The position numbers and the translations under genes are program-made. Under the pieces are notes generated by a model that was not told the origin of the DNA, ran no database searches, and worked only from the letters and a program-made list of their open reading frames with translations. This document shows positions 8,173 to 16,827 of a stretch of DNA of 36,218 nt, one piece after another. This stretch comes from CAYSND01 sp964642235. GTDB lineage: Bacteria; Bacteroidota; Bacteroidia; Bacteroidales; UBA932. The stretch lies in NCBI GenBank assembly GCA_964642235.1, contig CAZXOP010000007.1, forward strand, positions 1 to 36,218, written 5' to 3'. Within the stretch, counting starts at the first letter, position 1. Each line of letters opens with the position of its first letter.

Positions 8173-8853
8173 ATGGCAAAAAAAGTTAACAATCAGAAGC
8201 CCGAGCACAATGAGGCAGTAGGGACAGCAATTTCAAAAACAGAAGATTTTCTCCATAAAAACAAGAAAACCATCATTTATTCACTATCAGGGCTCGCAGT
8301 AGTAGCATTATTAATTGTCGGCTACATCTATTTATTGCATAAGCCGAGACAGAAAGAGGCTATTGACCAGACATTCGTGGCTGAACAATATTTCCGTGCC
8401 GATAATTTCGAGGCTGCTCTTAATGGTGATGGTAATGCCCTCGGATTTTCTCAACTAATAAATGAGTATGGGAAAAAATGTGGGGAGGCTGTCTATTTTT
8501 ATGCAGGGATATGCGAATACAAATTAGGTAACTACCAGTCATCTGTAGATTATCTAAAAAAATATAATGGCAAAGACCCTATTCTTAAAGCTCGCGCCCT
8601 TTGCTGCACAGGTGATGCTTATGTGGGACTTGAGAATTATGGCAAAGCGCTAAATCTCTATTTAGAGGCTGCTGCTTTCGCTGATAACACCTTGGCTGCT
8701 TCTTATCTTCTCAAAGCTGGGATTATCGCAGAGGAGATGGGGAATAATGCAAAAGCACTTGAGTGCTATAAGAGCATTAAAGAGAAATATCCTCAGACCT
8801 TTGAAGGATACGAAATAGATAAATATATTTCAAGACTTACTGTAAAAGAGTAG
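8173..8853 (+). CDS. Membrane-anchored tetratricopeptide repeat protein
   Basis: A 226-residue protein starting at the ATG at 8173; the TTG at 8143 falls within the probable promoter. It has a short charged cytoplasmic N-terminus, one membrane segment at about residues 34-53 (TIIYSLSGLAVVALLIVGYIY) and TPR-like helical pairs after it: EAVYFYAGICEYKLGNYQSS, LKARALCCTGDAYVGLENYG, and ASYLLKAGIIAEEMGNN. The architecture is like YfgM/YbgF-type envelope scaffold proteins. It probably supports protein complexes at the membrane; no partner is visible. The yebC start follows 5 bases after its stop. Confidence 0.8.
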   Translation: MAKKVNNQKPEHNEAVGTAISKTEDFLHKNKKTIIYSLSGLAVVALLIVGYIYLLHKPRQKEAIDQTFVAEQYFRADNFEAALNGDGNALGFSQLINEYGKKCGEAVYFYAGICEYKLGNYQSSVDYLKKYNGKDPILKARALCCTGDAYVGLENYGKALNLYLEAAAFADNTLAASYLLKAGIIAEEMGNNAKALECYKSIKEKYPQTFEGYEIDKYISRLTVKE

Positions 8854-8858
8854 AGAGT

Positions 8859-9584
8859 ATGGGAAGAGCTTTTGAATTCAGAAAAGAGAGGAAAATGAAA
8901 CGCTGGGGCAATATGGCCCGCGTCTTCACAAGACTTGGTAAAGAGATCACAATGGCTGCGAAAGCAGGAGGCCCCGACCCTACCAATAATCCACACCTTC
9001 GAACTCTGATTTCCTCTGCTCGAAACGAAAATATGCCCAAAGAGAATATCGAAAGGGCTATCAAAAGAGCTGTCGAGAAGAATCATAATGACTATAAAGA
9101 GATAGTTTATGAGGGTTATGGACCGGGAGGTATCGCTTTTCTTATCGAGACAGCTACTGACAATAACATGCGTACGGTAGCAAATGTAAGGAGCTACTTT
9201 ACCAAGTATAATGGTTCACTTGGCACATCCGGAAGTGTGGAATTTATGTTTGACCATAAATGTGTATTTAGGGTTAAAACTCAAAAGCCTATCGACATAG
9301 AGGAGCTTGAATTAGAGTTAATCGACTATGAAGCAGATGAGGTTTTTATGGATGATGATGATGAAATAGTCATATATGCTCCATTCGAAGCATATGGTAA
9401 TATTCAAAAATATGTGGAAGGGAATGATTTTGAGGTGGTTTCCGGGGGGTTTGAGAGATTGCCCAATGGGGAGTTGAAAACTGTGACCCCGGAGCAGAAG
9501 GAAGAGTTGGACAAGCTGATTGAGAAATTGGAGAACGACGAAGATGTGCAGAATGTTTACCATAATATGGCTCTTTCGGAGTAA
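8859..9584 (+). CDS. YebC/PmpR/TACO1 family protein
   Basis: A 241-residue YebC family protein. The family is involved in transcription regulation and, in several bacteria and mitochondria, in translation of difficult sequences such as proline stretches. Recognised segments are the N-terminal MGRAFEFRKERKMKRWGNMA followed by FTRLGKEI, the NPHLRTLISSARNENMPKENIERAIKRA block, YEGYGPGGIAFLIE, TDNNMRTVANVRSYFTKYNG and the LGTSGSVEFMF motif. An acidic run of Asp residues lies near positions 165-170. The length and domain order are standard. It sits in one unit with the TPR gene; no promoter is visible between yebC and the next gene. Confidence 0.95.
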   Translation: MGRAFEFRKERKMKRWGNMARVFTRLGKEITMAAKAGGPDPTNNPHLRTLISSARNENMPKENIERAIKRAVEKNHNDYKEIVYEGYGPGGIAFLIETATDNNMRTVANVRSYFTKYNGSLGTSGSVEFMFDHKCVFRVKTQKPIDIEELELELIDYEADEVFMDDDDEIVIYAPFEAYGNIQKYVEGNDFEVVSGGFERLPNGELKTVTPEQKEELDKLIEKLENDEDVQNVYHNMALSE

Positions 9585-9626
9585 GATTGTAACCAATTTT
9601 TTAACAATTAATAAATAAATCAAAAT

Positions 9627-10043
9627 ATGAAACTATCACACATCGAGCACATCGGTATAGCAGTTAAATCTATCGATGAGGCTCTACCATACTATGAAGG
9701 AGTTCTTGGCTTAAAATGCTATGCAATAGAAGAGGTTCCCGACCAAAAAGTTAAAACTGCCTTTCTAAAGATAGGTCAGACTAAAATAGAACTTCTTGAA
9801 AGCACATCTCCTGATGGGACTATTGCCTCTTTTATAGAGAAGAGAGGAGAAGGTATTCACCATATTGCCTTTTCTGTTGAAGATGGAGTTCAAAATGCAA
9901 TTACAGAGGTAGAGAGTAAAGGGGTAAGAGCCATTGATAAAGCTCCACGTAAAGGAGCTGAAGGGTTAAATATCGCTTTCCTCCACCCAAAATCTACGCT
10001 TGGAGTTCTAACTGAACTATGCGAAGATCCAAATAAAAAATAA
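9627..10043 (+). CDS. mce: Methylmalonyl-CoA epimerase
   Basis: A 138-residue glyoxalase-fold enzyme that interconverts (S)- and (R)-methylmalonyl-CoA. It shows the paired betaalphabetabetabeta modules with expected metal ligands: His8 (IEHIGIAVKS), Glu55 (KIELLES), His78/His79 (GEGIHHIAFSVED) and Glu130 (GVLTELCE). It opens the succinate-to-propionate operon and is followed 30 bp later by the carboxyltransferase, which fits feeding the decarboxylase with the right stereoisomer. The 42 bp upstream holds no clear TAnnTTTG box, so it may be read through from yebC or have a weak promoter. Confidence 0.93.
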   Translation: MKLSHIEHIGIAVKSIDEALPYYEGVLGLKCYAIEEVPDQKVKTAFLKIGQTKIELLESTSPDGTIASFIEKRGEGIHHIAFSVEDGVQNAITEVESKGVRAIDKAPRKGAEGLNIAFLHPKSTLGVLTELCEDPNKK

Positions 10044-10073
10044 TACTAATCTATAAACCAAATACACATAATT

Positions 10074-11636
10074 ATGAGCCAACAACTGGAACAAGTTAAG
10101 GCATTAATTCAACTTCGCGAACAAGCACGCCTTGGAGGTGGGCAGAAGAGAATAGATGCACAGCATGAAAAAGGAAAATTCACTGCACGTGAAAGAATCG
10201 CAATGCTATTAGATGAAGGTAGTTTTGAAGAGTTCGACATGTTTGTAACCCACCGATGCACAAACTTCGGGATGGAGTCTTCTACATTCTTGGGGGACGG
10301 TGTAGTTACCGGATATGGAACTATCAGCGGAAGACTTGTGTATATATTCGCACAGGACTTTACAGTTTTTGGAGGCTCTCTTTCAGAAACTCTTGCACAA
10401 AAAATCTGCAAAGTAATGGATCAAGCAATGAAAATGGGGGCACCTGTTGTCGGACTTAATGATTCCGGTGGAGCACGTATTCAAGAGGGAGTCAACGCTC
10501 TCGCAGGATATGCCGAGATTTTCCAAAGAAATATCCTTGCATCCGGAGTGATACCACAGATCTCTGCTATACTTGGTCCTTGTGCCGGAGGAGCAGTCTA
10601 TTCTCCTGCACTTACTGACTTTAACATTATGAGTAAAGGAACAAGTTATATGTTCCTTACAGGTCCCGCTGTGGTTAAATCAGTTACCGGAGAGAATGTT
10701 ACCCAGGAAGAACTTGGCGGAGCTTCGGTTCATGCTTCTAAGAGTGGTGTAGCTCACTTTGCTGCTGAAAATGAGGAGGAGGTATTCCATATTATTAGAG
10801 AGTTATTGAGTTATCTTCCTCAGAACAATATGGAGGAGGCACCTTATCTCCCAACTGAAGACCCTATAGACAGGCTTGATGATTTCCTTAACGATATTAT
10901 CCCTGATAATCCAAATATGGCTTATAACATGTATGATATTATTCATGCTGTTGTTGATGATGGACATTTTCTCGAAATACATCAGGATTATGCAAGAAAT
11001 ATTATAGTTGGATTTGCCCGTTTCGGAGGTACTTCAGTAGGAATTCTGGCTAACCAACCTAAATCACTTGCAGGGGTTCTTGATAGCAATGCCTCACGTA
11101 AAGGGGCACGCTTTGTCCGTTTATGCGATGCCTTTAATATCCCTATAGTTACTTTCGTTGACGTTCCCGGATTCCTTCCAGGCACTCAGCAAGAGTATGG
11201 TGGAGTTATTCTCCATGGCGCAAAACTTCTCTATGCTTACGGAGAAGCTACTGTTCCTAAGGTGACTGTTACACTACGTAAATCTTATGGTGGAGCGCAT
11301 ATAGTTATGAGTTGCAAACAACTCCGTGGTGATATTAACTATGCTTGGCCAAGCGCTAATATAGCTGTTATGGGGGCAGATGGAGCTGTAGAGGTACTCT
11401 ATTCGAAAGAGATCAAAGCAGAAACTGATCCTCAGAAACAAGCTGAACTTGCAGCAGCTAAGAAAGAAGAGTATAACAATCTCTTCTGTAATCCTTATAA
11501 AGCAGCAAGTTATGGCTATATCGATGATGTAATCGAACCAAGAAACACCCGTTTCCGTGTAATCCGTGCACTAGAGCAGCTATCGACCAAAAAACTATTA
11601 AATCCTGCTAAGAAACATGGAAATATTCCACTATAA
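10074..11636 (+). CDS. mmdA: Methylmalonyl-CoA decarboxylase alpha subunit (carboxyltransferase)
   Basis: A 520-residue carboxyltransferase that moves CO2 from methylmalonyl-CoA to the biotin carrier. Features in order are the N-terminal helix with GKFTARERIAMLLDEGSFEE, the acyl-CoA half with DSGGARIQEGV and GPCAGGAVYSPAL, and the biotin half with GVLDSNASRKGARFVR, FVDVPGFLPGTQQEYGG and the oxyanion-type segment SYGGAHIVMSCK. The same family includes propionyl-CoA carboxylase beta subunits. The neighbours (epimerase, OadG-like, biotin carrier, OadB-type pump) and the absence of a biotin carboxylase gene favour the sodium-pumping decarboxylase. The length is normal. Confidence 0.92.
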   Translation: MSQQLEQVKALIQLREQARLGGGQKRIDAQHEKGKFTARERIAMLLDEGSFEEFDMFVTHRCTNFGMESSTFLGDGVVTGYGTISGRLVYIFAQDFTVFGGSLSETLAQKICKVMDQAMKMGAPVVGLNDSGGARIQEGVNALAGYAEIFQRNILASGVIPQISAILGPCAGGAVYSPALTDFNIMSKGTSYMFLTGPAVVKSVTGENVTQEELGGASVHASKSGVAHFAAENEEEVFHIIRELLSYLPQNNMEEAPYLPTEDPIDRLDDFLNDIIPDNPNMAYNMYDIIHAVVDDGHFLEIHQDYARNIIVGFARFGGTSVGILANQPKSLAGVLDSNASRKGARFVRLCDAFNIPIVTFVDVPGFLPGTQQEYGGVILHGAKLLYAYGEATVPKVTVTLRKSYGGAHIVMSCKQLRGDINYAWPSANIAVMGADGAVEVLYSKEIKAETDPQKQAELAAAKKEEYNNLFCNPYKAASYGYIDDVIEPRNTRFRVIRALEQLSTKKLLNPAKKHGNIPL

Positions 11637-11652
11637 TAATATATAGGTAATT

Positions 11653-12567
11653 ATGAAGAATAAATTAAAATATATATTACTATTCGGAGTGTTGTTTATA
11701 GCTCTTAATCTTAATGCCCAAAATCAATCCGATATTCGTATTAATGAGATATTAGTCACTAACACGAGTGATTTTCAGGATGATTTCGGACAGCATAGTG
11801 CTTGGATTGAGCTCTTCAATACCTCTTACGGAACTGTGGACATTGGGGGATGTTTTATAACTAATGACCCTAATAATTTGAAGAAGTACATTATCCCAAA
11901 AGGTGATGTGCTAACTAAGATAAAACCTCGCCAGCACGCTCTATTTTGGGCTGATAACCAACCTTTTCGCGGAACATTCCATGTTAATTTCACTCTGATT
12001 GAATCAGATGAGATCCTCTTTGTAAGTAGCGATGGCAGAACCATTATTGACCGAATCAAAATCCCTAAAGACCTTCAGGATAATACCTCTTATGGGAGAA
12101 AAGATGATGGGAAAGGGAGTTGTGATGGTTCAGGTGAAGGGTGGGGAGTTAGAGCATGGACCTCTCCAAGTACCAATAACTCCGGCGTGGATGCAGAGAC
12201 TAAAAGTATGATTATGAAGAGAACCGACCCTGCAGGTTGGATTATGTCATTAATAGCCATGTCAGTGGTATTTATTTCCCTTATTATTTTATACTTTAGT
12301 TTCAAATTAACCGGGTATCTTTCAGTTAGAAACAGACAGAAAAAATCTGATAAGGCTGCCGAAGGTTCAGCAAGTTCTGTTAAAGTTAAAGAGAGCTCTG
12401 CAGAGTCATTTGCCGCTATTGCTATGGCACTTTCCCTTTACGCAGAAGAGAATGAGTCTCATGATGATGAAAGTCTGGTTATTACCATTCAACCTACAGA
12501 AAGTTCATACTCACCTTGGAACTCTAAAATATATGGATTGCGCCATATCCCCACTATAAAGAAATAA
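11653..12567 (+). CDS. Lamin-tail domain/OadG fusion, decarboxylase membrane subunit
   Basis: A 304-residue protein with three parts. Residues 1-22 are a signal peptide (ends NLNAQ). Residues about 28-145 form a lamin-tail (LTD) domain: RINEILVTN, HSAWIELFNTS, IGGCFITNDPNN and the later SDEILFVSSDGRTI. A single membrane segment at about 196-219 follows (GWIMSLIAMSVVFISLIILY), with an OadG-like ending KLTGYL. The cytoplasmic tail ends with a helix AAIAMALSLYAEE (254-266) and the motif SPWNSKIYGLRHIP (287-300). The layout puts LTD in the periplasm and the tail in the cytoplasm. It probably takes the gamma/delta-subunit place in the pump. The tail module recurs in the protein at 26852-27154. Function of the LTD part is unknown. 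Confidence 0.78.
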   Translation: MKNKLKYILLFGVLFIALNLNAQNQSDIRINEILVTNTSDFQDDFGQHSAWIELFNTSYGTVDIGGCFITNDPNNLKKYIIPKGDVLTKIKPRQHALFWADNQPFRGTFHVNFTLIESDEILFVSSDGRTIIDRIKIPKDLQDNTSYGRKDDGKGSCDGSGEGWGVRAWTSPSTNNSGVDAETKSMIMKRTDPAGWIMSLIAMSVVFISLIILYFSFKLTGYLSVRNRQKKSDKAAEGSASSVKVKESSAESFAAIAMALSLYAEENESHDDESLVITIQPTESSYSPWNSKIYGLRHIPTIKK

Positions 12568-12586
12568 CCTATTAAAGCACAATAAT

Positions 12587-13033
12587 ATGAAAGAATATAA
12601 ATTGACAATAAACGGAAATGATTATAATGTCGTTATAAATGACGTCGAAGGGACCACGGCAAATGTGGAGGTAAATGGAACCCCTTTTACTGTTGAATTT
12701 GAGAAACCTATCTCTGCTCCCAAAAAACAGGCAGTTAAAGTGGTTAAACCTCAATCAGGTTCCAGTCTCACCACCTCTTCCCGCTCAGTTCAACACTCTC
12801 CGACTCCGGCTCCATCTGCAGGAGCTACCATTACCTCACCTCTTCCGGGTATAATTTTGGAAATCAATGTTAAAGAGGGAGATGTGGTTAAGAAGAACCA
12901 AAAATTAATGATGTTGGAGGCTATGAAGATGGAGAACAATATCGAATCAACGGTTGATGGCACTGTTAAAAGTATTAAAGTAAGTAAAGGCGACTCAGTT
13001 CTTGAAGGGGCACCTCTAATAGTAATAGGATAG
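12587..13033 (+). CDS. Biotin carboxyl carrier protein of methylmalonyl-CoA decarboxylase
   Basis: A 148-residue biotin carrier. The N-terminal 36 residues form a small conserved strand region (MKEYKLTINGNDYNVVINDV), followed by a flexible Ser/Pro/Ala/Lys linker (about 40-80) and the biotinyl domain (82-147). The biotinylation motif is EAMKMEN with the target Lys114. It carries the carboxyl group from the alpha subunit to the membrane beta subunit. It lies 19 bp after the LTD/OadG gene; the beta subunit gene starts one base after its stop. A second copy is at 26329-26805. Confidence 0.93.
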   Translation: MKEYKLTINGNDYNVVINDVEGTTANVEVNGTPFTVEFEKPISAPKKQAVKVVKPQSGSSLTTSSRSVQHSPTPAPSAGATITSPLPGIILEINVKEGDVVKKNQKLMMLEAMKMENNIESTVDGTVKSIKVSKGDSVLEGAPLIVIG

Positions 13034-13034
13034 T

Positions 13035-14180
13035 ATGAATACAGTAATAGACAATCTAGTTCAGTTTTTTAAATTTACAGGTTTTGCCAATTGCAATTTC
13101 CAGTATCTTTTAATGATCGCTATAGGACTTATATTCATAGTCTTAGCTGTTAAGAAAAACTGGGAACCACTATTACTTATCCCGATAGGTTTCGGAATAA
13201 TAGTAGGAAACATCCCTCTATTCCCAGGTTTAAGTGTTGGTGTATATGAAGAGGGCTCGGTCCTAAATATTCTCTATCAAGGGGTCAGACAAGGGTTTTA
13301 CCCCCCATTAATCTTCTTGGGGATTGGGGCTATGACTGACTTCTCAGCATTGATATCAAATCCTAAATTGATTTTGATTGGTGCTGCTGCACAGCTTGGT
13401 ATATTCGGAGCTTATGTTATAGCCCTTCAAATGGGGTTCACCCCTGCTGAGGCAGGAGCTATCGGTATAATCGGTGGTGCTGATGGTCCTACAGCTATCT
13501 TCCTTTCATCGAGACTTGCCCCCGACCTTTTAGGTGCGGTAGCAGTGTCGGCATATTCATATATGGCGTTAGTACCTCTGATTCAGCCCCCTGTAATGAG
13601 ACTCCTCACCACCAAAAAAGAGAGACTTATAAGAATGAAACCCCCTCGCGCCGTTTCCCAGACAGAAAAGACCATATTCCCTATATTCGGATTCCTGTTA
13701 ACAGCCTTTATAGTTCCATCCGGTCTTCCCCTATTAGGTATGCTCTTCTTCGGTAACCTCTTAAAAGAGAGTGGAGTTACCCGTCGTTTAGCTGAGACTG
13801 CAAGAGGTCCACTAATCGATGTTGTTACCATACTTGTAGGTCTTACAGTAGGTTGCTCTACTCAAGCCGACAAATTCCTACAGTGGGATTCTGTTAAAAT
13901 ATTTTTATTAGGAGCATTCTCATTTGTTATTGCTACAATGGGTGGCGTTTTATTTGTAAAAATATTCAACCTCTTCCTAAAGCCGGAAAATAGGATTAAT
14001 CCCCTTATTGGAAATGCCGGAGTATCAGCAGTGCCTGACTCTGCAAGGGTTTCGGAGATGATTGGTATTGAATACGATAAGACTAATCACTTGCTTATGC
14101 ATGCAATGGGTCCAAACGTTGCAGGTGTTATAGGTAGTGCAGTAGCAGCAGGTATCCTACTTGGATTCCTTGGAGGATAA
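13035..14180 (+). CDS. mmdB: Sodium-pumping decarboxylase beta subunit (OadB/MmdB type)
   Basis: A 381-residue integral membrane protein of about nine to eleven segments that decarboxylates carboxybiotin and moves Na+ outward. Residues known to be essential in Klebsiella OadB are present: Asp150 in GGADGPTAIF, Tyr174/Tyr176 in VSAYSYMALV, and the NxxxG/S/R set as Asn322, Gly326, Ser331 and Arg338 (NPLIGNAGVSAVPDSAR). It ends with the standard HAMGPNVAGVIGSAVAAG. It is the last gene of the mce-mmdA-LTD/OadG-carrier operon, and a strong hairpin terminator follows. Confidence 0.94.
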   Translation: MNTVIDNLVQFFKFTGFANCNFQYLLMIAIGLIFIVLAVKKNWEPLLLIPIGFGIIVGNIPLFPGLSVGVYEEGSVLNILYQGVRQGFYPPLIFLGIGAMTDFSALISNPKLILIGAAAQLGIFGAYVIALQMGFTPAEAGAIGIIGGADGPTAIFLSSRLAPDLLGAVAVSAYSYMALVPLIQPPVMRLLTTKKERLIRMKPPRAVSQTEKTIFPIFGFLLTAFIVPSGLPLLGMLFFGNLLKESGVTRRLAETARGPLIDVVTILVGLTVGCSTQADKFLQWDSVKIFLLGAFSFVIATMGGVLFVKIFNLFLKPENRINPLIGNAGVSAVPDSARVSEMIGIEYDKTNHLLMHAMGPNVAGVIGSAVAAGILLGFLGG

Positions 14181-14201
14181 TTTTTAATTTAATTAATATT
14201 T

Positions 14202-14235
14202 AAAGCCAGTCGAAAACCCTTTCAACTGGCTTTTT
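14202..14235 (+). terminator. Rho-independent terminator after the methylmalonyl-CoA operon
   Basis: A hairpin: AAAGCCAGT at 14202-14210 pairs with ACTGGCTTT at 14225-14233, with possible extra pairing of GAAA and TTTC in the loop, followed by a T tract. It lies 22 bases after the beta-subunit stop and only 16 bases before the next start codon. Confidence 0.85.
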
Positions 14236-14237
14236 AT

Positions 14238-14245
14238 TATATTTG
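14238..14245 (+). promoter_or_regulatory. -7 promoter box directly before the TonB receptor start
   Basis: TATATTTG, a full match to TAnnTTTG, ending only 4 bases before the ATG at 14250. If used, transcription would begin at or within a few bases of the ATG, giving a leaderless or nearly leaderless mRNA. A -33 TTTG is not present at the expected distance because the terminator occupies that sequence. Confidence 0.45.
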
Positions 14246-14249
14246 CACC

Positions 14250-16160
14250 ATGAAACATGTCGCCATTATTTTAGGGCTTTTTTTCTTAGCCCCTTATACA
14301 ACCAAGGTATCAGCACAAGCTCCAGCGGACACTATCCCTGTAATTAACAAACTTGACTCCATCTCCATTATTGGGACAAAAAAGAATCCCACGCGCTCTT
14401 TAATGGTATCGACCTCCCTTTTTGAAAGGAAAAATCAGGAGCAGATGCCCCTTCAGACACTCGAGTCTGCAATGCGCCTCTCCCCTGCCATTGATATAAG
14501 GGAGAGGGGTGGTAAAGGAATTCAGACAGATATTTCAATACGAGGTGGCTCTTTTGATCAGACAATGGTTATGTTAAACGGCATTAATTTTACCGATGCA
14601 AGAACAGGACATCAGACGCATGCCCTACCAATTGATATTGAGTGTATAAAAACTATTGAGGTAATGGATGGAGTCCAAGGGGTTGGAGCCTTGGCAGGGG
14701 CCATTAATTTCCGAACAGCTCCCCTATTCGACAACTATTTGAGGCTTAATTTCACCGGAGGTCAGCATAGCTATCTTTATGGTAACCTCTCCGGTGCCGT
14801 AACTAAGGGGAATCTCTCCATTTTCGCAGTTGCTTCAGGAAGAAAAAGCGGAGGGTATATAAAAAATACCGATTTTCTCAATTATAACGCTTATACACGA
14901 ATAAACTATACCGGAAAAACAATTGGTTTCCTGGACTTCCAGACAGGATACCAATGGAGAGAGTTCGGTGCCAATGGGTTCTACTCTTTAAGATTCCCAA
15001 ATCAATTCGAAGCAACACGCACTTTTATCTCTTCTCTCCGATGGTTAAAAAGAGTCTCCCCCAGAATTACAATGACTGCTTCAGTAAGCTATCGTAAGAA
15101 TTTTGACCGTTTCGAACTAATTAAAGGAGACCAAACTCGTATCCCTTTCAATTACCACAATACTGATAATATAGGGGCAGAGTTTTGGGGTGCATATCGT
15201 TGGGTAGGTGGAACAACCTCTTTAGGTGGAGACTATACATACAGTCATATTTACTCTACAGTTCTTGGAAAATTACTCCCAACTCCCGTTAAAGTTCCTT
15301 GGACAGAAAATGTCTTTTATAAAAAAGGGACAAAGCGTGAAATAGGAAACTTCGCCTTAAAACATATTTATGATTTTAGAAATTTTAGATTTTCAGGCTC
15401 TACAGGACTAAGTATTCACCCTTATGGCAAGAGTTGGATGTGGAGTCTCTCCGCCGGGTGGAGGTTTTATAATCGATTTTATGCAGAAGCAGGTGCAGCT
15501 CAATCGATGAGGCTCCCTACATTTAACGACCTCTTTTATACAGCTACAGGATATATCTCAAACCCCAATATGCTCCCTGAACAGGCTCTAACCTATCGGC
15601 TTGGTGTCAAATATGAATCCGAAAACTGGAATGTATCACTCCTTAGCTACCATAGAAAAACTAATAATGTAATAGACTGGGTAAGGGAGACTTCACAAAG
15701 CGATTGGCAAGCCTCTCAGATAACCAAACTCCAGACATCCGGAGTAGAGATTTCATCCGGATACTCATCTCCAACTGGAGTAATCCGCCTCCTCTCTCTC
15801 TCATACGGACATATCTATTCTGATAAAGAGAGTGGAGAACTTATATCTAAATATTCACTTGACCATATTAGAAATAAAGGTGTTCTAACTATAGGGATGA
15901 GTTTCTTTAAGAATTTCAATTGGAGTATTGTTGGGAGCATATATGATAGGAGGGGAAAATACATAGACGCCACAGCAAACATTAAAGACTATAAACCTTA
16001 TTTCCTGTTAGACAGTAAGATATCATATAAATATCGTGCAACAGAGTGGTATTTAGAGGCCACAAACATTACAAACACCGAATATTTCGACTATGGTGGG
16101 TTAATAATGCCGGGAACATGGATTAATTTAGGGGTAGTTTTTTTAATAAATAAATTTTAA
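14250..16160 (+). CDS. TonB-dependent outer-membrane receptor
   Basis: A 636-residue outer-membrane receptor. Residues 1-22 are a signal peptide (ends KVSAQA). The plug domain covers about 40-165: ERKNQEQMPLQTLESAMRL, the motif GGKGIQTDISIRGGSFDQ, the YMVDG-like MVMLNGINFTD and the closing ECIKTIEVMDGVQGVGALAG. The remainder has alternating aromatic beta-strands, and the last residue is Phe, typical of barrels. The N-terminal carboxypeptidase-like domain of SusC proteins is absent and no susD follows, so it is not a SusC. It is similar in size and plug to vitamin or siderophore receptors such as BtuB; with the B12-dependent methylmalonyl-CoA pathway alongside, cobalamin is a possible ligand, but no cobalamin riboswitch fits in the 69 bp upstream. 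Substrate unknown. Confidence 0.88.
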   Translation: MKHVAIILGLFFLAPYTTKVSAQAPADTIPVINKLDSISIIGTKKNPTRSLMVSTSLFERKNQEQMPLQTLESAMRLSPAIDIRERGGKGIQTDISIRGGSFDQTMVMLNGINFTDARTGHQTHALPIDIECIKTIEVMDGVQGVGALAGAINFRTAPLFDNYLRLNFTGGQHSYLYGNLSGAVTKGNLSIFAVASGRKSGGYIKNTDFLNYNAYTRINYTGKTIGFLDFQTGYQWREFGANGFYSLRFPNQFEATRTFISSLRWLKRVSPRITMTASVSYRKNFDRFELIKGDQTRIPFNYHNTDNIGAEFWGAYRWVGGTTSLGGDYTYSHIYSTVLGKLLPTPVKVPWTENVFYKKGTKREIGNFALKHIYDFRNFRFSGSTGLSIHPYGKSWMWSLSAGWRFYNRFYAEAGAAQSMRLPTFNDLFYTATGYISNPNMLPEQALTYRLGVKYESENWNVSLLSYHRKTNNVIDWVRETSQSDWQASQITKLQTSGVEISSGYSSPTGVIRLLSLSYGHIYSDKESGELISKYSLDHIRNKGVLTIGMSFFKNFNWSIVGSIYDRRGKYIDATANIKDYKPYFLLDSKISYKYRATEWYLEATNITNTEYFDYGGLIMPGTWINLGVVFLINKF

Positions 16161-16177
16161 TTCATAAATATATTCGT

Positions 16178-16185
16178 TAACTTTG
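16178..16185 (+). promoter_or_regulatory. -7 promoter box of the V-ATPase operon
   Basis: TAACTTTG, a full match to TAnnTTTG, 27 bases upstream of the ATG at 16213. The -33 region has only TTTA/TTTT about 18-19 bases upstream, so it is imperfect. A short AAAGGAT lies just before the ATG. Confidence 0.55.
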
Positions 16186-16212
16186 ATACTTATAATCTCA
16201 ATATAAAAGGAT

Positions 16213-16824
16213 ATGCAAAATAAACTTCAAGAACTTACAGACAAATTATATAATGAGGGTTTGTCTAAGGGTAAGCAAGAAGCCCAAGAGCTTAGAGCTA
16301 ATGCCCAAACAGAGGCAGCTACCATTATTTCTAACGCTAAGAGTGAAGCTAAGAAGATTTTAGAAAAAGCAGAAAAGGATGCGGCAGAGCTTAAATCCAA
16401 AGTCGAAAATGACTTAAAAATGGCCTCTTCGCAGACCATTTCATCTATCAAACAACAGGTGGAATCTTTAATCATCTCAAAAGTCATCTCTTCTCCTATT
16501 AAAGAGAACCTTTCTGAAAAAGAATTCTTAAAGACTCTTATTACTACAGTAGTTAAGGCCTTTAATGTTGGCTCGGCAGAACCTGTTTCATTAGAAGTTT
16601 TGCTTCCTGCTGCTACCCAGAGTAGCGTGGGTGCTTTTATTGAAAAAGAGATTTCAAAAGAGCTCGGGAAAGGGGTTACAGTTCAATACACCAAACAGAT
16701 AAGCGGTGGTTTTAATATCGGTCCTAAAGATGGGAGCTATATGATTAGTTTCTCAGATGATAGTTTTGAAAAACTCTTCGCCGCATATTTAAGACCAAGT
16801 ACTAAGAAATTTCTATTTGGATAG
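16213..16824 (+). CDS. atpE: V-type ATPase subunit E
   Basis: A 203-residue peripheral-stalk subunit. The N-terminal 80 residues form a long charged helix rich in Ala, Glu and Lys (KGKQEAQELRANAQTEAATI then NAKSEAKKILEKAEKDAAEL), typical of subunit E. The C-terminal domain has FLKTLITTVVKAFN and the closing GGFNIGPKDGSYMISFSDDS followed by FEKLFAAYLRP. It links V1 to the membrane part together with subunit I. First gene of the operon, 3 bases before the DUF2764 gene. Confidence 0.9.
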   Translation: MQNKLQELTDKLYNEGLSKGKQEAQELRANAQTEAATIISNAKSEAKKILEKAEKDAAELKSKVENDLKMASSQTISSIKQQVESLIISKVISSPIKENLSEKEFLKTLITTVVKAFNVGSAEPVSLEVLLPAATQSSVGAFIEKEISKELGKGVTVQYTKQISGGFNIGPKDGSYMISFSDDSFEKLFAAYLRPSTKKFLFG

Positions 16825-16827
16825 TAA

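Noticed and set aside
10074..11636. Propionyl-CoA or acetyl-CoA carboxylase beta subunit as the function of the carboxyltransferase.
   Set aside because: There is no biotin carboxylase gene beside it, while an OadB-type sodium pump and epimerase are directly linked.
14181..14249. Cobalamin riboswitch before the TonB receptor.
   Set aside because: The 69 bp gap is filled by the terminator and a promoter box; it is too short and has no B12-box-like sequence.
14250..16160. SusC-like glycan receptor.
   Set aside because: No N-terminal carboxypeptidase-like domain, no susD gene and too short for SusC.
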